DNA of 64,000 nucleotides from Opisthocomus hoazin (taxonomy: Eukaryota; Chordata; Aves; Opisthocomiformes; Opisthocomidae). Shown here in pieces: positions 1 through 9,138 of the stretch. Each line of letters begins with the position of its first letter. Within the stretch, counting starts at the first letter, position 1. The DNA lies in NCBI RefSeq assembly GCF_030867145.1, contig NC_134421.1, forward strand, positions 32,077,979 to 32,141,978, read 5' to 3'. The position numbers and the translations under genes were made by a program. Under the pieces are notes generated by a model. It was given only the letters and a program-made list of their open reading frames with translations. It had not been told where the DNA came from and did no database searches.

Positions 1-3000
1 TCACCATCCCTATAATTTTACAGCTAAAATTTGTGAAAGATGCAGTCTTTGGCATTGCTTTCAGTAAATCACTGATTGCTTAAATTGTACACCTTTCCCC
101 GTGTAATTCAGAGGGAACATGGTCTTCCAGGTTTTCAAGCTGTAAACTCCAATACCTTTAAAAAATAATTACAATAATTCTATGCCATATTGATCCTGTT
201 AGTCTTAATCTCACTTCACAAAACCTTTGCTGATTGCAGAACTTAAAATGACTGTTACTAATTATCTGACTACTACTAACTCCTGTTCTCTGGAGCTATT
301 TAAGAAAGCCAAAGGCTTTAACCAGGGAACCCTGAATATTAAACAAAGCAGCTCATAAGCACTCACTCTTAAAAGCTGTGCTGATAAAGTTTATATCCGC
401 AGGTCATAACAGCTGTAAGACCTGCCATGGGACCTGTGGTGGTTAAGAGCTGCTGACAGCACTTATAAAAAGCCTTGAAGCATACATCATATGACTTCTA
501 GAGAGAGGTCAGATGATTAATTGGCTAGGACTTCTGATGAGGTAAATCTGCATAACACCACTGAATTCAGCAGATCTTTGTCAATTTTCAGCACTCAAGG
601 ATCTGACCGAAGTCCTAGAGCTCCTGTTTTATAGGTATGGACTGCAGGAAGGGAAAAATAGCTTGGCAGCTAAATTTGTAGTTGACTGAATTTTCACATT
701 AGCAGCAAAATTTAGATTCTAAAAAGGTATGTATTAAAAAGTCAGAGGTAATATTACTGTACCATCCATGTCTTTTTCTCATATAGTGCATAAACAGATT
801 CATTTTCCAGACCAGACACTTTCAGACACAGTGGAAGTCTATGCTCTCCACATTTTCCTGTGACAAACTGTCAGTAGGAAAGCTTACACAACAGAAGCTC
901 AGAAAAATGCCAGTCACAACAGAATATAAGCAATAGATTCAAAATTACACTGGCACTACCTCTTGCTCAAAGCTAAATGAATACATTTCACTTATATTGT
1001 CCAAATACAGGTTGCATAGCCACTTTTTCTCTTGCATAGGTTACTATGAAATGACTTCTCTCCACCTTCCTTGCTCCTGGAAAATACTTTGTGCTGTGTT
1101 TTGCTCACCATCCTGATGCAGCTGTGACCTACAATGAAAACTTCAATAAAAGAACCTCCTAAATCCCTCTATTTTGATTGATATTTACTTAGCATTTTGC
1201 CAAAACAAAATAGTATGAAAGCAGGTCTTTATCCCAGGGAGATTACTTGGGTTAAGAAAGGGATTGTACAGCTAGCAGAGCACTTCCCCATGAACGAATG
1301 CAGCATGCCAGTTCAAAACACACAAAAATCCTTATGGAAGTTACATGCTTTGGCAAATACCGTGCTATTCAGAGTATCCTAGTTAGACAAGGCAACTGAA
1401 ACTGCTTCTTTTGGAATTTTGATAGGCATGGGAGAAACTCAGTGGTGATAAAAAGGGACAAATGCAGACCTATGAACAGTCACTGGACATTTGAAGTTAA
1501 TCACTGGCAAGTTGAGACCTGAGGTGAATTTTTGAATACTTTTTGTCTATCAAGCATAAGATGTAACTGTTGCTCTTTTTATTCTTTCTATTTAGCATGT
1601 CCTTTCAATGCAAGTCTCCTGCAATGCGTTCTCCTACAATTCCGGGGACACTGGAACAAAATAAAATCTTGTCAATATAGTATTATTGATGATTTTGTGG
1701 ACTGTCTCTCCACTGGCAAGTGTTGTGCTAGAATACCCTACGTTGAAATATGTAGTTTGCTAGACTGAAAACAGGTTAGTTTTAGGATTTCCAGATTCAT
1801 CTTTTTTGCAAGTATTCTAAATTATTTGCAACCCACCTTTATTTGGATTTTTCCAACTAGGGCAAACAAAATACTAGATGCACTGAAATTCTTAAATACA
1901 ATAAAAGCCCAACAGCATTCTTGTTAAAAAATGATGAGTAGTATTTTACTGAATTAAATGGTCACAGTCTTTGCAAATGTGGAAACAATTCTGAGAGAAA
2001 GCACACAGAATAAATATTGTAGCAGCCTTTCATCCTGCTGCGTCTTAGGATTTTTCTAGGCATCTCTTGATAGAAGAATGTGAGCAACAAACTCAACAGT
2101 ATTCTCTACTGGCAGTTTTATATTTTACATTACAGGGTCTGTATTTGGGGTTGTATTCCCCATAACAGAACTGTATCAGTTTACCACCATCTGCAGTTGA
2201 ATATGATGAGTAACACTTAGAGGACTTGTACCTTTCTTTTCTTTCTGACATGTAATCTATTGAAATTTACTTGGGCAAAGCTGGACTCTACAGCTGACAA
2301 AGAATCAGAGGAGGAAAATTTCATGGGGTGTGTCACTTGGAATGTTTGATTTGGGTAATTTGGGGGGGGATAATAATTAAAAGTGAAGATTTTTTTTGTT
2401 TTTATTTCCTCTTGACTATTGTTATTGAAGGACTGATCTCACTTTCCTATTACTGCCTTTCCCCTGTTCTTGTAATATTCAATGTCAAAGAAGTATATTG
2501 ACTTATATTAAGGAACTGCTACGTATGATAATATGGTTGACTGGCTCAATTGACTCTGTATTGAAGATAGATACAGTAGAATCTTTAGTCAAATCTGCTG
2601 TTGCTCTTCCTCCATGCCCACCCTCTTTGTGTGGTAATGGTGTCGGTATTTAAAAATTTAAAACAGACTTTCTTACCAGTTCTTACAGGTCATTATTCTC
2701 CTCTCAGCTATTCAAACCCCTTTGGATCCTTCTGTTAACTTACGATAGCAAGTTATCTCAGTGAATCTAATCAGTTCCTCCTTTCTTTCCTGATATTTAG
2801 TTCTTCTGACTTTTCTTCTAAAAATCACTTCCATGTGCCAAATTCCGTCTGCTTACTATGGTGCTGCAATATAGCACTTCCTAGGGAAATTTAATTTCTG
2901 CTTTTAGGACATAAATCTTGCCTTCTTTGTACACTCAAAGCAGAGATATAATGTGGAATCTGAGGGTGCAGAGAATACAAAATCCAGTCCCTAGATGGTA

Positions 3001-3404
3001 GTTCCAATATCTCTTTCTCTTTTTGACATGAAAAATCCTTGGCCGAATCCTGGAGGCCTGAGTCTACTACAGGTACATCCTCGTGACTGGCAGTGGGAGT
3101 AAACGACGTAGAATGTGGTGCGATTTGCACTCCTTCACATTGCAAGAGGATTTCATATCTTCACACACCACCACATCCGCACACACACCTATTCTAAGGC
3201 TAGCCCAGGCTTGGTTAATTGGAGTATCTGATTTACAATGCATAAACTGTAGGCCAAAATTCTGTTAAAAACCGAAGCTTCTGAATCCGATTCAGATATC
3301 CCATTTATATATCTGGTTGAAATATTTATCATAAATTTTTGTATATAAGGTTGGACTCATTATTAATAGAACTTTAAAAATCTACACTTAAGGACAAATA
3401 TTTT

Positions 3405-3545
3405 ATATTTAATTTATATTATATTTTATATAGATTTTATATATAGCATAAGGCATATAGTAACCTTGATGTGTCTATCATATAAATGATAGAAGATATA
3501 ATATAGATATATATATATAGATAGATATAAACATATAAAAGATGT
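3405..3545. repeat. TA-rich low-complexity tract
   Basis: The stretch is almost entirely A and T, with runs of TATA, ATAGATAT and a (TA)n core around 3508-3520. It is a simple or low-complexity repeat without coding potential. Confidence 0.7.
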
Positions 3546-4696
3546 GCCTATCTGTATGAAATAATAAAATAGATTTTCAGCATGGAATAAATGTTTACAT
3601 GTGTGTTGTAAACCCCTGAAAAATAGAGACTATCACAGAAGTGCTGACACAACTTAAAATGTAGCAGGATTAGTAAGGTACATAAAACAGTTGAATATTC
3701 TGGAAATTTAATATTTTGGAGACAAGACAGCTTGTCCTACACCATACACCAGACATAATGGCACACTGTATAGAATGATGACTGTATGAAACAAGTATTT
3801 TTTCTTATATTTTATCTTATATACGTTCCATAAGCTAATACAAATATTGAGGAAGGATTTGATACTGGCATATTGAAAATATTTTTACCTAGTTGTTTGT
3901 TATTCTTTGCATTTAGTTCCATTTATTTACTTAACAGTATCAGAAAAACAACAATAAAATAATAAAAATAAATCTTCATTTATCATACATCCAATAAAGT
4001 TAATGGGATGTTTTCATAAATATCTCAGGATGGCTCTGCATATGTCTTAGTTTTATTGTTTCAGAGTAGGCAGCATTATTTACTCTCATCTGAGCAGAGT
4101 TCCTGTTACAGCTGCATAAACAAAATCATTCTTTGATCTCTAGGAGCAAAGAAAGCATTGAAGTTTACACCATCTCTTTTAATGTACAATGTGAAGTTTT
4201 CTGTTAGGATTAGATTTTTTTTACTTACTTTTCCACTAGGATTGGATGTCACCCATCTAGTGTAATCATAAGAAATTGTAAGACTTACCTAGCAAGCAGA
4301 ACTACATTACAGGAGGATTTGGATGTCTGTTTTCTGGTGCTGCTTCTGTAATGCACCGCAAGCAGTGTGAGGACCATTTCGTCTTGCAAAGAACCTGTCT
4401 CTCGAACCAGAACCCAGATGAAATAGACTTTCCCATCTGTGTTATGGAGCAGAGCATCATTTCGCATACAGTCCTCCTTTGCCCTCTTTGTCTATCCTGT
4501 GTATTTAGACTTCAAACACCTTAGGCAGAGAATGACACTGTCTGCCCCTAGCAGCAAAGTGGGACCCCCAGCTGTGGTTAACAGAATGCAAATAAGACCA
4601 TAGTCAAACATGGGTAATGACCAGCCCAGGAACAAACGAACACCGCTCACAAAGGTGTGAGTATTGCACAGCTACGGCACGTCAAAGCTGAGATCT

Positions 4697-4720
4697 GATT
4701 GATTGATTGATTGATTGATT
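4697..4720 (+). repeat. (GATT)6 tetranucleotide microsatellite
   Basis: Six uninterrupted copies of GATT are visible. It is a candidate length polymorphism with no sign of function. Confidence 0.9.
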
Positions 4721-6598
4721 ATTATTTTTAGAGCACACACAGAGCTTGTGAACAGCTTTAACCTTCATGATTTTCTGGTTCATTCTGTTTGAAGTGTAAC
4801 AACACCAAACAAAGTCAAAATCAAAAGCCAAGAATTCATAGGAGGACAATGTTAACACTGGTATTTCAATACACAATCATACTTTCTACAGGAAAATCAG
4901 ATAACTAACAACTGTAAGTCTACATTGTACCAAAAGCACGTGTCTGTCTGAAAATAATTCACTTTGGGGCAAATTGAATCTCTTACTGGATCAACTACAA
5001 GGATGATTCAGTTGCCCACAAACAGGCACTTAGCACTGTGTTAGATTGCTTAGGACACTCCATCCAGACTCATCTGTCATTCTAAAAGGAAACCGGATTT
5101 GTGAAGTATATGTTTCCATTGTCAGGCCCTTTGGACATCTCAGATACTTCAGTTGGTTCGATATGGCACCAGAGTCTGACGCTGAGACAAACAATTCCTA
5201 TACTGAAGACATAGCTCTTTATTAACTATAATGGAGCTTATACTCTGAGTTAGTGCATGCCACCTAAAATTACAGCAAATTGAATCCTACTCTATCTGTC
5301 AACTCCTAAAATCACTTATCAAAAGAATGAAACCACTGAATTTGGTGCAGATTTTTATAGGATAATTAGGCAGCTAACTCATGTATTTGTGAATTGCATT
5401 ATTTGTATTAATCCTTTCAAAAGAGTCTGTGTGGACCTGTGGATGCAATCTGGTCAAATGTGCCCAATTTAGTCAAGCGTAGGTCTACATCAAGCTTTGC
5501 AGAACTGCTTTGCAGAGGCTTTTGATTGTATCAACAGGTATTGGCTCCACTCAGATTTCTACAAGTAAGCCCTAACACGTCTTAAGTTTCCCTAGGTTAT
5601 ACCACCTGGCCTTCAGCTGCAAGCCCACAAGGGCATTAGTGTACTATGGTTCCTAAGTGGTATCTGTCAGCCCCATACAGACATCTCACATATCTCAGGG
5701 TGCCACAAATGGCATTAGACACCTATATATTATCACCTCAAAAAAGACCCAAGTCTTCAATGACTATAAGGAAAGCCTGGATATTTAGTCTACATCTAGA
5801 CATCTAAATTTAGATACCTCAGTCTGGAATTTCATGCCACTCCTAGTTTTAACACTGCTAACAAAACCATCTCAATGTCATTTCTAGGCTGAAACCAAAA
5901 AGCCAAAATGCCAGAGGGATACTAAGACTCCAGGTTCTATATGAGATTTTTTATCGTGGTTCTCAGAAAGACCGAAACCAGGAAGACAGCTGGAGAAACA
6001 GTATATATCAATAGAAGATTCTTAGGATAATAGCTTTTTTAAAGGAAACAGACACCTCCAGATTTTGCTAAAATGATCTTCCCCATAAAGCTCTTACAAA
6101 AATCCATCTCCAACAAGTTCTGCCTTAGTGCATTCTCCATCCTGAATAAAATGCCCAGCTAGAGAAATCGGAACAAACAATTGGCCTACAACATCATTAC
6201 ACTTGATTTCTGTTTGCCTAAAGTGCCAGATTACCTATAATTGTTCTCCTTTGTTATGGATAGTTCGCTTCACAATTAAATTGCAGTTACAGTTGGCGTA
6301 AGTATTTTAGCTGTGGGTAGGAATGTAAGGACTTCTGCTTCTAAGAGATTTGCTCCTAATGCCAGGTATACTGCAGTTGCTTTTCAAGCCACTGTGCTAT
6401 TTTTGAAGTTCTCTGTGCAAAAGTTGATCTAGGAAACTAAGAAGAGGCATACAGTGAACTTTCTGGATTCGATGTCAATTGCTTGTTTGTCTTTGCACTG
6501 GAAGTCCCTTTCAATCTCCTGCTTTGAAGAATTAAACTATAATTAGAAATGATTTATTACACCTAGGTAGATCTGGCTTTATAGGCCCAATGTGGTGT

Positions 6599-6603
6599 CT
6601 TGT
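6599..6603 (+). repeat. Target site duplication, left copy (CTTGT)
   Basis: The five bases CTTGT stand directly before the TG that opens the 5' LTR. The same five bases follow the CA that closes the 3' LTR at 13229-13233. A 5-bp duplication marks integration of the provirus as one unit and fixes its ends. Confidence 0.92.
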
Positions 6604-7014
6604 TGTCCTGGGTTTGGCCAGAACAGGGTTAATTTTCACCGGAATCCAGGAAGGGGCACAGCCGGCGGGTGGGGGCTGACCCCACCTGGCCATACAGAGC
6701 CCGGTATTCCATACCATGTGACGTCACGCTGGGTTCCGGTGGGGGGGGCGGTGCGGCGGGAAGGCTCTCGCGGCTTGGGCGGGCGCAGCGCCGGTCCAGT
6801 TTCGGGAGAGCGGCTGTTGTACGGTTCGTGGTTGTGTTTTCACCTTATTTGTATCGTTGTTGTTCCTGTTTCCCTCTGTTTGCTGTTCTGTTAAACTGCC
6901 CTTATCCCGACCCACCAGTTTCTGCCTCTTTCTTTCCATTCTCCTCCGCACGCCGGCGGGGGGAGGGGCAGCCGCGTGGCGCTTTTGTTGCCGGCGGCAG
7001 CCGAAACCGAAACA
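6604..7014 (+). repeat. 5' LTR of the ERVL-like provirus
   Basis: The LTR is 411 bp, opens with TGTCCTGGG and closes with AAACA. It is aligned base for base with the copy at 12818-13228, with five substitutions and no length change. Its middle is GC-rich with G-rich runs (about 6740-6790) and holds a perfect TGACGTCA at 6719-6726. I see no canonical TATA box or AATAAA, so the promoter may be of the GC-rich, TATA-less kind and the poly(A) signal may be non-canonical. It should supply the promoter for the proviral transcript. Confidence 0.95.
6719..6726. promoter_or_regulatory. CRE-like ATF/CREB palindrome TGACGTCA in the 5' LTR
   Basis: The full 8-base palindrome TGACGTCA is present, in the setting ATACCATGTGACGTCACGC. 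The 3' LTR has the same site at 12933-12940. TGACGTCA is the classical cAMP response element bound by CREB/ATF proteins. Its use as an LTR enhancer here is inference. The related solo LTR at 58538 has lost the site. Confidence 0.6.
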
Positions 7015-7020
7015 TTAAAT

Positions 7021-7039
7021 TGGCGCCCAGACGTGGAGC
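7021..7039 (+). promoter_or_regulatory. Primer binding site, lysine-tRNA type
   Basis: Six bases after the LTR end stands TGGCGCCCAGACGTGGAGC. It opens with TGGCGCCC, the complement of a lysine-tRNA 3' end, and resembles the tRNA-Lys1,2 type site with one extra base and one mismatch. This is where the tRNA would prime minus-strand DNA synthesis. ERVL is named for a leucine primer, so the lysine type is noteworthy. Confidence 0.75.
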
Positions 7040-7143
7040 GGGGATAACGGCAGGGCTGAGCAGCGGGTGTTAAAACTGCTTTCATAGATTTTGTTAAAAT
7101 TTATTATACGCATTTACTGTGCTAGTTAAAGTCGCCGGTAAAA

Positions 7144-8202
7144 ATGTTTCTGACTTTGATCAAATATCTGTGCTACGTAAATCCTTACTTGCTGTATGTG
7201 TTTACTGCCATGCTGTTCATCATCGCTGGGAAAAAGATCAGGATGATGATTTTGCTCTACCTTACGATATCGACTTATGATATGATAACATCACTGTGCA
7301 TGAAATTAGTCTTGTATTTGCATGCGGCACTGCGGTCATTTCCGTACCTCGGATCCTATGTCTTAGATTTTGTTAATAATCAAACCCAGTCTGTGGGGAA
7401 AGCCGAAGGGGATACCTTCCCCCACTCTTTCGCCCCCCCTCTCTTCCTCAGGCTGGTCCTAACTGCTTTTGAGAATTTCGAGTACCCGTGGGATGCTCAG
7501 GGCAGCACTCTCCTTTTGTTCTGCCTGCTGAACGGGTTCTGGGTTTTGTTTAGGGTTAAGCAAGTCGTTAAGAACATCCTGCAGAGACCTGCCCCGGGGC
7601 TGGATAGCTGTGAGTGGCTGGGTGTGTGGGACAGCATGGGCAGATGTCTAGAGCAGTGGGCACCACCGGTGTGTTTTAAACTCACCCCTGAACAAATACA
7701 GAATCCGGATAATCTGGTAAAATATCTGAAAAAAGTGTGCTGCCACCCTGGGAACTCCAGAGAGACACAGATCACCACAATGTGCTGGGGTCTGGCCCAT
7801 GCCTACCGAGCCCTGTTCAACACTGTTCAGTGCCTTAAAGGGGAAAGGGGGGGAAGCGAAGCGGCAGGCGCTGCAACTGGCGCTGCCCCCCCAGCCGGCC
7901 CTGCAGCCCCTCCAGCCCAGCAGGCAGTCCCAGCCCCCCAGACTGGCACCGCCGCTGCCACAGCTGCAGGGTCTGCCTCGGTTTCCCTGGCAGGCACAGC
8001 AGCTGCTCCAGCCCCAGCTCCAGCTGCAGGCATCGCAGCTGAGCCCAATGACCAACCTGTGCCCGTAGCAGTCGCCCCTGTAAAACTAAAGAAAGACGCA
8101 AAGAGAGCAAATCGCTCCGGGAGGGATGACGATGAGCCAGGGTCATCACGGGAGATAGAGACAGAGACCATCACCCGGTCCCTGTCCCTGAGCGAGCTGT
8201 GA
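7144..8202 (+). CDS. gag: ERVL-like Gag, N-terminal half (hydrophobic, Ala/Pro-rich), ends at in-frame TGA
   Basis: The frame has 352 codons and starts at the first ATG after the 129-base leader. Residues about 8-28 and 34-62 are strongly hydrophobic, and a third hydrophobic stretch lies near 120-137, so this Gag N-terminus looks membrane-inserted rather than simply myristoylated (residue 2 is Phe, not Gly). Residues about 150-235 are a mixed, Cys- and Trp-containing region. Residues 239-313 are a low-complexity Ala/Pro/Gln tract, followed by a basic patch (KLKKDAKR) and an acidic, Ser-rich end. The frame stops at TGA 8200-8202, and the same frame continues at once into the capsid-like ORF. 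The TGA is followed by GAC, and a C-to-T change at a CpG would account for it, so it is probably an inactivating mutation, though readthrough cannot be excluded. I recognise no named domain here; the Gag label rests on position. Confidence 0.75.
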   Translation: MFLTLIKYLCYVNPYLLYVFTAMLFIIAGKKIRMMILLYLTISTYDMITSLCMKLVLYLHAALRSFPYLGSYVLDFVNNQTQSVGKAEGDTFPHSFAPPLFLRLVLTAFENFEYPWDAQGSTLLLFCLLNGFWVLFRVKQVVKNILQRPAPGLDSCEWLGVWDSMGRCLEQWAPPVCFKLTPEQIQNPDNLVKYLKKVCCHPGNSRETQITTMCWGLAHAYRALFNTVQCLKGERGGSEAAGAATGAAPPAGPAAPPAQQAVPAPQTGTAAATAAGSASVSLAGTAAAPAPAPAAGIAAEPNDQPVPVAVAPVKLKKDAKRANRSGRDDDEPGSSREIETETITRSLSLSEL

Positions 8203-8205
8203 GAC

Positions 8206-9138
8206 ATGCGCAAAGATTTCAGCCGCCACCCAGGCGAGCACATTGCCACCTGGCTGCTGCGGTGCTGGGATAACGGGCCCAGCAGCTTGGAATTAGAGGG
8301 CAAGGAAGCCAAGCAGCTGGGATCCCTGGCCAGGGATGGGGGCATTGACAAGGCCATTGGGAAAAAGGAACAAGTCCTCAGCCTCTGGAGGAGACTTCTG
8401 TCGGGTGTGAGGGAGAGGTACCCCTTCAGTGACGATTTTGTATGCTATCCTGGCAAGTGGACCAATATGGAAAGGGGTATTCAGTACTTGAGGGAATTAG
8501 CTGTGCGGGAGCTGGTTTACTGTGACACAGACGATGAGCAGGTACCCACAGACCCAGATGAACTCCAGTGCTCACAATCCATGTGGAGGAAGTTTGTGCG
8601 GAGTGCACCCTCCTCGCATGCCAACTCACTGGCAGTTGTAAACTGGAAAGGTAAAGACGCACCAACAGTGGATGAGGTGGCTGTCAGACTCCGCCAATAT
8701 GAGGAAAGTCTCTCTTCCTCCCTTGTCTCAGCTGTGAATAAATTGTCCCGGCAGTTCCAGCAATTCAAAGAGGATATGTCCTACTCCCCACCTGTGTGGG
8801 CCCGCATCTCAGCTATTAGGGGCAAGCGTTTCTCTGCTCAGGAGAGGGAATACAGAGGCTATACGCCCCGGGGCACCCTGTGGTTCTACTTGCGTGACCA
8901 CGGAGAGGACATGAGGAAGTGGGATGGAAAACCCACCTCAAGTCTAGAGGCCCGAGTACGTGAGTTGCGAGGTAAAACAATCACAAAAGGGGACACTGTT
9001 AGGAAAAATGCCGCTCCAGTTTCCAAAAGCCAGCTCTCCAGACCAGGTAGACAGTTTGACCTTGATTCCGATCCTCTGGAGGGGACCTCCAAGTCATTTT
9101 TACAGCAGGTGAGCAGCAATTTCTCTGACGAGGATTAG
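8206..9138 (+). CDS. gag: ERVL-like Gag, capsid-like C-terminal half
   Basis: The frame has 310 codons, in the same phase as the upstream Gag ORF, from which only a TGA and one codon separate it. It begins MRKDFSRHPGEHIATWLLRC and is rich in helical, charged segments with conserved-looking Trp residues (for example RELVYCD near 101-107, WKGKDAPTVDE near 147-157 and RGTLWFYLRDHGED near 212-225), as expected of a capsid. The order and wording fit ERV-L type Gag as I remember it. There is no CCHC zinc knuckle anywhere in it, so nucleocapsid function would rest on the basic C-terminal region. It ends at TAG 9136-9138, with the pol frame continuing in phase. The ATG at 8206 is probably an internal Met codon of a longer Gag rather than a true start. 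Confidence 0.78.
   Translation: MRKDFSRHPGEHIATWLLRCWDNGPSSLELEGKEAKQLGSLARDGGIDKAIGKKEQVLSLWRRLLSGVRERYPFSDDFVCYPGKWTNMERGIQYLRELAVRELVYCDTDDEQVPTDPDELQCSQSMWRKFVRSAPSSHANSLAVVNWKGKDAPTVDEVAVRLRQYEESLSSSLVSAVNKLSRQFQQFKEDMSYSPPVWARISAIRGKRFSAQEREYRGYTPRGTLWFYLRDHGEDMRKWDGKPTSSLEARVRELRGKTITKGDTVRKNAAPVSKSQLSRPGRQFDLDSDPLEGTSKSFLQQVSSNFSDED
9136..9138 (+). other. In-frame amber codon between gag and pol (candidate readthrough site)
   Basis: TAG separates gag from pol, and both lie in the same reading phase with no other stop for 3.2 kb downstream. The context is GAT TAG AGG GGC CCT, GC-rich just after the stop. In gammaretroviruses an in-frame UAG plus a downstream RNA structure gives Gag-Pol by readthrough. 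The same arrangement here suggests suppression instead of frameshifting. No structure was computed. Confidence 0.65.

Larger units (their letters stand above)
1..6598. other. Intergenic/intronic AT-rich DNA, no gene seen
   Basis: No open frame here exceeds about 85 codons and none resembles a known protein. I see no convincing splice-flanked exon, tRNA or transposon body. The stretch has short low-complexity patches, listed separately, and is otherwise unremarkable AT-rich DNA. Very old transposon remnants could be present but are too decayed to name by eye. Confidence 0.6.

Noticed and set aside
5160..5600. Possible reverse LTR (CTCTTTATTAACTATAATGG)
   Set aside because: There is no TG/CA pair with a flanking duplication and no match to the other LTRs in the window.
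7497..8357. Antisense open frames of up to 176 codons under gag
   Set aside because: They are shadows of the Ala/Pro-rich Gag tract, GC-rich and without independent support.
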